NCBI GenBank assembly: GCA_003525045.1 | Contig: DQGF01000495.1 | Span: forward strand, 4,036-18,845 | Length of the DNA stretch: 14,810 nucleotides | Origin: Pseudomonas sp. | GTDB lineage: Bacteria > Pseudomonadota > Gammaproteobacteria > Pseudomonadales > Pseudomonadaceae | Direction of reading: 5' to 3' | Shown here: in pieces, positions 1 through 6,960 of the stretch | Layout: each line of letters opens with the position of its first letter | Numbering within the stretch: position 1 is the first letter of the stretch | The notes under the pieces: model-generated | What the model was told of the DNA's origin: nothing | Databases searched by the model: none | What the model saw: only the letters and a program-made list of their open reading frames with translations | Program-made: the position numbers and the translations under genes

Positions 1-326
1 GCGATGAGCTTGCCCATGTCCAGCCCGCTGCCGCCGCCGAAGGCGACCACGCCATCGTGCTTGCCGGCGCGCCAGGCATCGAGCCCGCCCGCCAGGTTGG
101 CCTCGACCGGATTGGGCTTGAGGTCGCAAAACAGCGCGACGCCAAGACCGGCGGCGCGCAGGGCGTCCAGCGCGGCGGTGGTGATCGGGGCGCGCGCCAG
201 GCCACTGTCGGTGACCAGCAACGGTCGCTCGATACCCTGGCTGCGGCAGGTTTCGGCCAGTTCGGCAATGCGGCCGACACCGAAGCGGATGCTGGTGGGG
301 TAGTTCCAGTTCGCGGTCAGGCTCAT
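1..326 (-). CDS. Iron-containing alcohol dehydrogenase, N-terminal part (cut by window edge)
   Basis: Only the first 108 codons are in the window; the gene continues beyond position 1. The translation begins MSLTANWNYPTSIRFGVGRI, the usual start of group III (Fe-ADH) enzymes. It carries the NAD(P)-binding signature GGGSGLDMGK at residues 97-106. The iron-binding histidines and aspartate would lie in the missing C-terminal half. The family interconverts primary alcohols and aldehydes in the cytoplasm with NAD(P)H and a bound divalent metal. The start at 326 lies 17 nt beyond the ALDH stop, and the ATG sits inside a short tandem duplication (320-347). It is the third gene of a leftward set behind a glutamine-synthetase-like ligase and an ALDH. 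I infer that it oxidises the alcohol end of an amino alcohol or its gamma-glutamyl derivative, or works on the same aldehyde in reverse. The family is clear; the substrate is unknown. Confidence 0.9.
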   Translation of the reverse strand, partial: MSLTANWNYPTSIRFGVGRIAELAETCRSQGIERPLLVTDSGLARAPITTAALDALRAAGLGVALFCDLKPNPVEANLAGGLDAWRAGKHDGVVAFGGGSGLDMGKLI

Positions 327-347
327 GGCTCAACTCTCATGGCTCAA
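320..347. repeat. 14-bp imperfect tandem duplication spanning a start codon
   Basis: On the + strand tcatggctcaa occurs at 323-333 and again at 337-347, a period of 14 bp. Read on the minus strand, the unit contains GAGCCATGAG. The copy nearer the ALDH gene supplies an extra ATG at 340-338 that is out of frame with the alcohol dehydrogenase. It reads a five-codon mini-ORF (MRVEP) whose TGA overlaps the dehydrogenase ATG as ATGA. The repeat is seen directly; a role in translational coupling is inference. Confidence 0.75.
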
Positions 348-1735
348 GTCTCGTGGCGCAAATGGAAGGATTTCGCGCGGGTCAAATGTTCATAGCCCAG
401 GCGCGACAGCGTGACGCCGCGCCCGCTGTTTTTGACCCCGGTCCAGGCCAGGGCCGGGTCCAGGTAATCGCAGCGGTTCATGAAAACCGTGCCGGTGTCG
501 ATCTGGTTGCCCAGGTATTCGGCGGCGGCGAGGCCTCGGGTCCAGATGGACGCGCTGAGCCCGAACTCACTGTCATTCATTAAGTCGATGGCTTCATCGT
601 CGCTGGCCACCGACATGATGCCGACCACCGGCCCGAAGCTTTCTTCACGCATCACCGACATCTGATGGCTGACATCAACCAGTACCTGCGGTGCGAGGTA
701 GGCGCTGCCCGGCGCATCGGCCGCGAAGGCCCTTGGATCGATCAGCGCCCGGGCTCCCTGTGACAGGGCTTCGGCGATCTGTCCACGAACGAAATCAGCG
801 GCACTCGGCGACACCAGCGGGCCAAGCGTGGTGGCTTCGTCCAGCGGATTGCCCAGCACGTACTGGCGAGTCAAGGCGACGAAACGCTCGACAAAGGCCG
901 GGTAGATGTTTTCATCGACATAGATGCGTTCGATCGCGCAGCAGCTCTGTCCGGAGTTGAAGAAGCTGCCGTCCACCAGGTTTTCCACCGCGTGCTCAAG
1001 GTTGGCGTCGGCCCGGACGTAGGCCGGGTCTTTGCCACCGAGCTCCAGGCCCACGCCGAGGAAACCTCCGAGGGCCGCGTGTTCCATGCTCTTGCCAGCT
1101 TCCACCGAACCGGTGAAGTTCACCTGCTGCACGCGTCCAGAGGCAATGATCGCCCCGGTATAAACATGACTGAGCAGCAGGTTCTGGAACAGTCCATCGG
1201 GCAGATGGGCGCGGCGAAAGGCCTCGGCAAACCGTTCGCCAACCAGCAGCGTTTGTGACGCGTGTTTGAGGATGACGCTGTTGCCGGCCATCAGCGCCGG
1301 AATGATCGTATTCACTGCCGTCAGATAGGGGTAATTCCAGGGGGCGACGACCAATACCGTGCCCAGCGGCTCGCGCTTGATAAAGCGCCGAAAGCCCGCG
1401 ATGGGCGTGGGCTCAAGCGCTGCCAACGCTTCAGGCGCAATGGCGATCATATGCCGCGCCCGCTCTTCGAACCCGCGCAGTTCGCCCGCGCCAAAGCGCA
1501 CCGGGCGGCCTATCTGCCAGGCCAGTTCCGGCACGATGTCAGCCTGCATGGCCAACATTGCGTCCACTGCGGCGCTGCAGAAGGCGGCGCGTTCGCTCAG
1601 TGGCCGGCGTTTCCATAACGCCTGGGCAGCTTCGGCAGCCGCCAAAGCCTGGTCGATCTGCGCAGCATCGGCGCAGCGGCGTTCTGCATAGACCCGGCCA
1701 TCGACCGGTGAGATGAGCTGAATCGTCGAAGTCAT
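344..1735 (-). CDS. NAD(P)-dependent aldehyde dehydrogenase family protein
   Basis: The 463-residue length is normal for the shorter, soluble ALDHs of the succinate-semialdehyde/Sad-like size class. Visible motifs are PWNYP (oxyanion Asn at 134), NFTGS (206-210), the general-base Glu at 231 in ELGGKDP, the catalytic Cys at 265 in FFNSGQSC with Arg 270, and EESFGP (364-369). All catalytic residues are present, so the enzyme should be active in oxidising an aldehyde to its acid. One oddity is the coenzyme-site segment after the cofactor Lys 157. It reads KHASQ instead of the common KPSE/KPAE, so the usual adenosine-ribose-binding Glu is absent. I believe this occurs in one uncharacterised ALDH subfamily, and it could shift NAD/NADP preference. 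The gene starts 21 nt after the ligase stop and ends 17 nt before the alcohol dehydrogenase ATG, so co-transcription is likely. I infer it oxidises the aldehyde of an amine or amino-alcohol degradation route. The exact substrate is unknown. Confidence 0.93.
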   Translation of the reverse strand: MTSTIQLISPVDGRVYAERRCADAAQIDQALAAAEAAQALWKRRPLSERAAFCSAAVDAMLAMQADIVPELAWQIGRPVRFGAGELRGFEERARHMIAIAPEALAALEPTPIAGFRRFIKREPLGTVLVVAPWNYPYLTAVNTIIPALMAGNSVILKHASQTLLVGERFAEAFRRAHLPDGLFQNLLLSHVYTGAIIASGRVQQVNFTGSVEAGKSMEHAALGGFLGVGLELGGKDPAYVRADANLEHAVENLVDGSFFNSGQSCCAIERIYVDENIYPAFVERFVALTRQYVLGNPLDEATTLGPLVSPSAADFVRGQIAEALSQGARALIDPRAFAADAPGSAYLAPQVLVDVSHQMSVMREESFGPVVGIMSVASDDEAIDLMNDSEFGLSASIWTRGLAAAEYLGNQIDTGTVFMNRCDYLDPALAWTGVKNSGRGVTLSRLGYEHLTRAKSFHLRHET

Positions 1736-1756
1736 GATTTTCTCTATAAAGGCTTC

Positions 1757-3130
1757 TCAGTAGCGCTCGAAGCCGCGCTGCAGTTCCCAGTCGGTAATGC
1801 GCCGGTCGTACTCTTTCTGCTCCCATTCGGCGGTGTGCACATAGTGCTCGACCACTTCATCACCGAGCGCCTCGCGCAACATGCTCGAGGTGCGGAGCGC
1901 GGCACAGGCATCGCGCAGGGTCTTGGACACTTCAGGCAGGTGCTCGTCGACGTAGGCATCGCCTTCAAAAGGTGGCACGAGCTCAAGCTTCTCGTCGATA
2001 CCGGCCAGGCCTGCGGCGATCAAGGCGGCGAACGCCAGGTACGGGTTGAGGTCGGCGCCGCCAATGCGACATTCGATGCGGATGGCTTTGCTGTCTTCCG
2101 CGCACAAACGAAAGCCTGCGGTGCGATTGTCCCGGCTCCAGACCGCCCGTGTCGGGGCAAAAGTGCCGGCCTGGAAACGCTTGTACGAATTGATGTAGGG
2201 CGCGAGAAAACAGGTGATGTCGTTGGCGTACTTGAGCTGCCCGGCCACCCAGGCGCGCATCAGCTTCGACATGCCGAACTCCGCCTTGGCGTCGAAGAAC
2301 AGCGACTTTTTGCCACTCTTGTCCCACAGCGAATTGTGGATGTGGCTGCTGGAACCGGCGGCGTCATAGCGCCATTTGGCCATGAAGGTGATCGCCTTGC
2401 CCTGCAGTTGCGCGATTTCTTTGCAGGCGTGCTTGATGATGACGTGGTGGTCGGCCATGGTCAGGGCATCGGCATAACGGATGTTGATTTCTTCCTGACC
2501 CGGTCCCCATTCGCCCTTGGAGTTTTCCACGGGAATGCCCGATGCCTGCAGATGTTTGCGAATCGCCCGCAGTACCGGTTCCTCGCGGGTAGTCTGCAGG
2601 ATGTTGTAATCCTCGATGTAGTGCCCGGCGGTCTTGGGCTTGTGGTAGTTGCGTTTATGAATGGCCTCGTAGCTCTCGTCGAACAGATAGAACTCCAGTT
2701 CCGAGGCGAACATGCCGGTATAACCGCGCTTGCGCAGGCGTTCGATCTGCTTTTTCAGAATCGCTCGCGGGCTGTGCGGCAAGTCTTGCCGATGGTGATG
2801 ATCGAGCACATCGCACAGCACCAGCGCCGTGCACTCAAGCCAGGGCACCCGGCGCAACGTGGTCATGTCCGGCTTGAGCACAAAGTCGCCATAGCCTTTG
2901 CTCCAACTGGCGGCGGCATAACCCGGCACCGGCTCCATGTCGATGTCATCGGCCAGCAGGTAATTGCAGCAGTGGGTTTCTTCATGGCCGCTGTCGATGA
3001 AAAACTCGACCTGGAAACGCTTGCCGACCAGCCGCCCCTGCATATCGACCATGCACACCAGCACGGTATCGATCTCGCCGGCAGCAGCGGCACGCTTGAG
3101 TTGGTCAAAACTGAGGAGGGGCTCGGTCAT
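1757..3130 (-). CDS. Glutamine-synthetase-family gamma-glutamyl-amine ligase
   Basis: This 457-residue protein has a glutamine synthetase fold and belongs to the gamma-glutamyl-polyamine/alkylamide synthetase-like group (PuuA, PauA, IpuC relatives). These enzymes join the gamma-carboxyl of glutamate to an amine, using ATP. Visible active-site motifs are ELEF (144-147, metal Glu), GQEEIN (211-216), SSHIHNSLW with His 263/265, NSYKRF (314-319), SRDNRTAGFR (332-341), RIECR (351-355) and the closing NPYLAFAAL. I see no counterpart of the NLY adenylylation tyrosine of housekeeping GlnA, which points to a catabolic rather than ammonia-assimilating role. I chose the ATG at 3130, which has AGGA upstream. 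A longer in-frame reading from a TTG at 3202 adds 24 unconserved-looking residues and is unlikely. It is the first gene of the leftward set with ALDH and Fe-ADH. No gamma-glutamyl hydrolase is in view, so the pathway is incomplete here. The amine substrate cannot be decided from sequence. Confidence 0.9.
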   Translation of the reverse strand: MTEPLLSFDQLKRAAAAGEIDTVLVCMVDMQGRLVGKRFQVEFFIDSGHEETHCCNYLLADDIDMEPVPGYAAASWSKGYGDFVLKPDMTTLRRVPWLECTALVLCDVLDHHHRQDLPHSPRAILKKQIERLRKRGYTGMFASELEFYLFDESYEAIHKRNYHKPKTAGHYIEDYNILQTTREEPVLRAIRKHLQASGIPVENSKGEWGPGQEEINIRYADALTMADHHVIIKHACKEIAQLQGKAITFMAKWRYDAAGSSSHIHNSLWDKSGKKSLFFDAKAEFGMSKLMRAWVAGQLKYANDITCFLAPYINSYKRFQAGTFAPTRAVWSRDNRTAGFRLCAEDSKAIRIECRIGGADLNPYLAFAALIAAGLAGIDEKLELVPPFEGDAYVDEHLPEVSKTLRDACAALRTSSMLREALGDEVVEHYVHTAEWEQKEYDRRITDWELQRGFERY

Positions 3131-3326
3131 CACGTCAGTCCTGCGTGAAGGGGTTGGACCTTTCTGAAATAGCTGTTGCAGACGCTCTCCAGAAAAAACC
3201 AAAACCTGCAGACGCGAGCATCGTGGGCAATGAGCTGTTCTTAGCTTAGCTTAATGATGGCATGTGCAAGTTTCGCTGATCGAAGCCGGACAAATCGGGC
3301 CGCAACAGGCTCGCGAGGAGACAGAG
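3131..3326. promoter_or_regulatory. Divergent promoter region between ligase and CMD-like genes
   Basis: These 196 bp must hold the promoters of the leftward ligase operon and the rightward CMD-like gene. Seen directly: a 9-bp direct repeat TGCAGACGC at 3177-3185 and 3207-3215, exactly 30 bp apart (about three helical turns); a tandem TTAGCTTAGCTTA at 3241-3253; and a small inverted repeat TTCG-N5-CGAA at 3272-3284. The spaced repeat is a candidate activator or repressor site. I could not assign a convincing -35/-10 pair on either strand. Confidence 0.45.
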
Positions 3327-3644
3327 ATGGGCAAGAAGAGAGCGCACGACACCTACCGACAACTGAAAAAGCAGTACCCGGATTACCTGGCCGCGGTGCA
3401 GGCCCTGGGTACGGCGGTGCGGCATGCCGGCCCACTGGACGACAAAGTGGTGCAACTGATCCAGCTCGGCGCCGCGGCGGCCATCCGCTCCGAAGGCGCC
3501 GTGCACAGTCATGCCAGGCGGGCACTGGAAGCGGGCGCCACGGCAGAGCAGATCCGCCATGCACTGATCTCGCTGACGAGCACGATCGGTTACCCCACCG
3601 TCGTGGCGGCCATCAGTTGGGCGGAGGATGTGTTTGAGCAATGA
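3327..3644 (+). CDS. Carboxymuconolactone decarboxylase (CMD/AhpD-fold) family small protein
   Basis: The 105-residue all-helical protein has the CMD-family pattern: LDDKVVQLIQLGAAAAIRSEGAV (about 38-59), then HSHARRALEAGAT, then IRHALISLTSTIGYPTVVAA. The family includes PcaC-type decarboxylases and AhpD-type thiol peroxidases. Here the AhpD CxxC is absent and there is no cysteine at all. Glu 56, His 60 and His 62 sit where the motif would be, so thiol peroxidase activity is ruled out; a PcaC-like or simply uncharacterised role remains. The start at 3327 is fixed by GAGGAG at 3315-3320, six bases upstream; an earlier in-frame ATG at 3264 lacks such a site. It is divergent from the gamma-glutamyl ligase and may share regulation with it. 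Small CMD proteins often accompany amine or alcohol catabolic operons, but the function here is unknown. Confidence 0.85.
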   Translation: MGKKRAHDTYRQLKKQYPDYLAAVQALGTAVRHAGPLDDKVVQLIQLGAAAAIRSEGAVHSHARRALEAGATAEQIRHALISLTSTIGYPTVVAAISWAEDVFEQ

Positions 3645-3743
3645 ACCAACGCCCTGGGAGGCTGCGCGCCGCCTGACGCCAAATAGGCTTTGCTGACGCG
3701 GTTGGTGAACGCGCAAGACTGGCTGAAGCAAAATCGATGCCTT

Positions 3744-4424
3744 TTAGCTGGGATCCGGCGCCTGGCGAAACCGCTCCGCAATCGCCTCGGCAAACGGATA
3801 AAGCGAAAAATACGGCCGGGCTTCATCGATGACCCGCTGGAATGAGGGTCGTTGAGTCAGCCTGTCGAAATAGGCGCTCAAGTGGCTGCAGTCGTCAGGA
3901 AACGGCTGCAGGGTGCTGGCATAAAACAGTGCCGGGGCCGCGGCGCAATCGGCCATGCTGAAGTCCGCGCTGGCGACCCAGGTGCGGGACGCCAGCTGGC
4001 GCTCGAGCATGCCGTACGCCGTCGTCAGCAGCGCGCGTTCTCTGGTCAAGTCACCGTTGGCGCCGGTCAGGCGATCGGCGACGATCTGTTGCATCGGTGT
4101 CTGGACGTAGTTGTCGAAAAAGCGGTCCCACAGCCGCACCTCCAGCGCGGTCTCCCAGTCATCTGGAAGCAGCGGCTGTTGACCTGGATAAAGTCGATCC
4201 AGGTACTCGATGATGACCGTGGTTTCCGGCACGCTGCGCTGGCGAGCGTGATCGTGGATCACTGGGAACTTGCCGATCGGCCACAGCGCCTGGAGCTCCG
4301 CCCGGTCGGCAGCGTCCGCCAGGTCGATGATTCTGCGTTCGAAGTCGATGCCGTGTTCATAAAGAGCGATCAGCACCTTGTGGCAGTACGACGCCAGCGG
4401 GTGGTAGTAAAGCGTCAGTGACAT
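3744..4424 (-). CDS. Glutathione S-transferase family protein
   Basis: The 226-residue protein matches the cytosolic GST length. The N-terminal thioredoxin-like domain opens with [16 protein letters not shown] (candidate catalytic Ser 12 or Cys 14). The cis-proline is P54 in GKFPVI, and the glutathione gamma-glutamyl-binding turn is PETT (66-69). The helical C-terminal domain has the N-capping box SMAD (156-159). Two adjacent ATGs are possible (4427 and 4424). AAGGAG at 4432-4437 (minus strand) is only 4 nt from the first and 7 nt from the second, which favours 4424. The gene follows the MFS exporter by 81 bp on the same strand, so it may be read from the same promoter. I infer conjugation or reduction of an electrophile that the transporter also handles. 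The GST subclass is not assignable by eye. Confidence 0.92.
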   Translation of the reverse strand: MSLTLYYHPLASYCHKVLIALYEHGIDFERRIIDLADAADRAELQALWPIGKFPVIHDHARQRSVPETTVIIEYLDRLYPGQQPLLPDDWETALEVRLWDRFFDNYVQTPMQQIVADRLTGANGDLTRERALLTTAYGMLERQLASRTWVASADFSMADCAAAPALFYASTLQPFPDDCSHLSAYFDRLTQRPSFQRVIDEARPYFSLYPFAEAIAERFRQAPDPS

Positions 4425-4505
4425 CATCCAGCTCCTTGGCGTGCGCGGCCCCCTGTTGCGAATTTCAACAAGCATAGCGAAGTACCGCAAAGCCCTTGTT
4501 CAGGG

Positions 4506-5936
4506 TTACGAGCGGTCATGTCCCTTGGTAATGGCGCGGCTACCCAGGGCGACGGCCAGTGCCGTGACGATCAGCCCCAGCGCGACGGCGAAGGTGATGC
4601 GCATGCCGCTGGCAACCGCCTCGGGGTGCGCACTGCTGATCTCGGCTGTCGCCGATGTCAGTGCAAACACCGCGCCCAAGGCGCTGGCCCCGGTGATGAG
4701 CCCCAGATTACGCGACAGGTTGAGCAGGCCGGAGATGACGCCCCGTTGCTGCGGTGCAACATCGGCCATGACCGCAGTGTTGTTGGCGGTCTGGAACAGC
4801 GCATAGCCGAGGGTGACGACCACCATGGGCGCGAGGTAGCCGCCGATGCCGAGCGTCTGCGGCAACACCGCCAAAGCGAGGCAGCCGGCCGCCATGGCGA
4901 TCAGCCCGGCGAGGGTCATGCGTTGGGCGCCAAGACGGTCAGCGATGTGGCCCGCGGGCACGCCCGTCAGCGCCACCACAAACGGCCCGACCGACAACAC
5001 CAGCCCGACCACAACGGCATCAAGCCCGAGTGCCTGCGAGAGATAGAAGGGGCCGACCACCAACGTCGCCATCATCACCGTCGCCACGAGTGTGCTCATG
5101 GCGAGGCTGGCGCTGAGTAGCGGGTCGCGTAACAGCGTCAATTGAATCAAGGGTGAGTCGACTCGGGACTGGGCGAAGACGAAGAGGGCGAAGCTGAAAC
5201 CCGCCGCCAACAGCAACGCCAGGTTGAGCTGGCCGAAACTGCCGCGTCCAAGCGTCATGGCCAGGGCGTACGCCCCGAGCGTCAGTGCCAGCAGCAGTGT
5301 GCCCAGCGAGTCAAAGCGGGCACGCTTGGATTTGGTTTTCTGGCGATCAGCTGGCAAGTAGCGATACGCGAGCAACCACGTCAGCAGACCCAGCGGCACG
5401 CTGATCAGGAAGATCGCCTGCCAGCCGCAACCGGCTATCAGCATGCCGCCGAGGGACGGTCCCATCGCGGTGCCAATCGCCGACATCGTCCCCAGCAAGC
5501 CCATGGCGCTGCCGGTTTTTTCCTTTGCTACCGTCTCGCCAACGAAGGCCATGGTCAGCGCCATCATGCTGCCCGCGCCGAGCCCCTGCAGCGCCCGGGC
5601 GGCGATCAACAGCCACAACGTCGGCGCCAGGGCGCACAGGGCCGAGGCCAGGGTGAACAGGCCGATGCCGCTCAACAGCAGGCGTCGACGACCGATGATG
5701 TCGCCGAGCCGACCGACGCTGACGATCAGCGTGGTGATCGCGAGCAGATAAGCCAGAACGATCCATTGGACTTGCTGGAACGTGGCGTCGAACACCTCGG
5801 CCAAGGTCGGCAGGCCGACATTGGCGATGTTGGTACCAAGCGAGGACAGCAACATCGACAGCGCCAGGCTGGCCAATGCCCACCGAACTGAAGCAGTGGG
5901 GTGCGCGGTGTCTGCTACTGCAATGGTCGGCTTCAT
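4506..5936 (-). CDS. MFS drug/metabolite exporter, DHA2 (14-TM) type
   Basis: This is a 476-residue, almost wholly hydrophobic inner-membrane protein whose size and helix pattern fit the 14-TM drug:H+ antiporter family (EmrB/QacA type). Family motif A is seen as GRLGDIIGRRR (75-85) after the second helix. Motif B is RALQGLGAG (114-122), and the antiporter-specific motif C is GTAMGPSLGG (155-164). A degenerate second motif A (GHIADRLGAQR) appears in the C-terminal half. I prefer the start at 5936, with GAGGG about five bases upstream; an in-frame ATG at 5948 with GGAG nine bases upstream is almost as good and adds four residues. It is divergent from a LysR regulator, a classic layout for inducible efflux, and is followed by a GST on the same strand. 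The likely job is proton-driven export of an unknown toxic compound or metabolite. Confidence 0.93.
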   Translation of the reverse strand: MKPTIAVADTAHPTASVRWALASLALSMLLSSLGTNIANVGLPTLAEVFDATFQQVQWIVLAYLLAITTLIVSVGRLGDIIGRRRLLLSGIGLFTLASALCALAPTLWLLIAARALQGLGAGSMMALTMAFVGETVAKEKTGSAMGLLGTMSAIGTAMGPSLGGMLIAGCGWQAIFLISVPLGLLTWLLAYRYLPADRQKTKSKRARFDSLGTLLLALTLGAYALAMTLGRGSFGQLNLALLLAAGFSFALFVFAQSRVDSPLIQLTLLRDPLLSASLAMSTLVATVMMATLVVGPFYLSQALGLDAVVVGLVLSVGPFVVALTGVPAGHIADRLGAQRMTLAGLIAMAAGCLALAVLPQTLGIGGYLAPMVVVTLGYALFQTANNTAVMADVAPQQRGVISGLLNLSRNLGLITGASALGAVFALTSATAEISSAHPEAVASGMRITFAVALGLIVTALAVALGSRAITKGHDRS

Positions 5937-6069
5937 TCCATCCCTCATTTCTGGTCGCTCCGAAGTGGAGCTGTCAGAAATGTACGCCCGGGCCTAACAT
6001 GGCGGAAGACGCAGCAATTGCAGTTAATGAGTGCGTCGAACGCCATGTCACCATGCCAAGGGGCGATAG
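5937..6069. promoter_or_regulatory. Shared MFS/lysR divergent promoter-operator region
   Basis: Only 133 bp separate the two divergent starts. Inverted repeats visible here are gctcc-N5-ggagc at 5957-5971, in the exporter's leader side, and gacgca (6008-6013) / tgcgtc (6032-6037), the latter flanking-pair sitting beside the 8-bp palindrome gcaattgc (6014-6021). LysR-type regulators commonly bind interrupted dyads between themselves and the divergent target, so 6008-6037 is the best operator candidate. The dyads are observed; binding is inference. Confidence 0.45.
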
Positions 6070-6960
6070 ATGTCCACTCCCGATTTCAACCTGCTGATCA
6101 CCCTGGATGTACTGCTCGCCGAAGGCAGCGTCGCGCGCGCCGCCAAGCGCTTGCGCCTGAGCCCGTCGGCGATGAGTCGGGCGCTGGCGCGCTTGCGGGA
6201 CACCACCGGCGATCCGCTGCTGGTCAGGGCCGGACGTGGCCTGGTGCCGACGCCTCGGGCGCTGGAACTGCGCGAGCGGGTCAGTCAGCTGGTGCAGGAC
6301 GCAGAAGCGGTCCTGCGGCCGGCCGAGCAGCCAGACCTTACGCAACTCAGCCGCACTTTCACCCTGCGCAGCAGTGAAGGTTTCGTCGAGAATTTCGGCG
6401 CGGCACTCATTGCACGCATTGCCGAGCAAGCACCCGGAGTACGGCTGCGCTTCATGCATAAAACCGACAAGGACAGCACGTCATTGCGCGACGGCACGGT
6501 CGATCTGGAGACGGGTGTAGTAGGCAAGGCCGCCGGCCCGGAGCTGCGGACACAGGGGTTGTTTCGCGACCGATTCATTGGCGTCGTGCGGATGGGGCAT
6601 CCACTGAGCCAGGGCGAGATCACGCCCGCCCGGTATGCGGCGGGCAGCCATATCAGCGTCTCCCGGCGGGCGCACGACAAGGGGCCGATCGATGAAGCGC
6701 TGGAACCACTTGAACTGGAGCGACGGATAGTGACCCTGGTCGCGGGTTTCTCGACCGCACTGGCGCTGGCCAAGGCGACCGACCTGATCGCCAGTGTTCC
6801 TGAGCGGCATACCGCCAGCCTGCGCGAAGGCATGCACAGCTTTGCTTTGCCCTTCGCTTTGCCGACGTTCACGGTGGCCATGCTGTGGCACCCGCGACTG
6901 GATGCCGATCCCGCCCACAGATGGTTACGCAATTGTGTTCGTGAGGTATGCGCGCAGTAG
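6070..6960 (+). CDS. LysR-family transcriptional regulator
   Basis: The 296-residue length is standard for LTTRs. The N-terminal winged HTH covers about residues 5-63, with the recognition region GSVARAAKRLRLSPSAMSRA (19-38) followed by RLRDTTGDPLLVR and PTPRALELR, the usual LysR wing and linker. The C-terminal part (about 95-290) is the periplasmic-binding-protein-like effector domain. The start at 6070 is supported by AAGGGG a few bases upstream. It reads divergently from the MFS exporter across 133 bp, so the most likely role is ligand-dependent control of the exporter (and the GST behind it), with autoregulation. The effector is not deducible. I see no terminator hairpin with a T-run after its TAG. 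Confidence 0.93.
   Translation: MSTPDFNLLITLDVLLAEGSVARAAKRLRLSPSAMSRALARLRDTTGDPLLVRAGRGLVPTPRALELRERVSQLVQDAEAVLRPAEQPDLTQLSRTFTLRSSEGFVENFGAALIARIAEQAPGVRLRFMHKTDKDSTSLRDGTVDLETGVVGKAAGPELRTQGLFRDRFIGVVRMGHPLSQGEITPARYAAGSHISVSRRAHDKGPIDEALEPLELERRIVTLVAGFSTALALAKATDLIASVPERHTASLREGMHSFALPFALPTFTVAMLWHPRLDADPAHRWLRNCVREVCAQ

Noticed and set aside
1835..3148. Long open frame of 437 codons on the + strand, antisense to the ligase gene
   Set aside because: It is a GC-skew shadow of the glutamine-synthetase-like gene. It shows no recognisable motif or convincing start, and the opposite strand has complete family motifs.
3181..3200. Sigma54-like element on the minus strand upstream of the ligase (GG...GC around CTGGAGAGCGTCTGCAAC)
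   Set aside because: The spacing is nine rather than ten bases, and the consensus match is poor.
3645..3743. Possible bidirectional terminator between the convergent CMD and GST genes
   Set aside because: Only a loose accaacgc/gcggttggt pairing with a long loop and no T-run was found.
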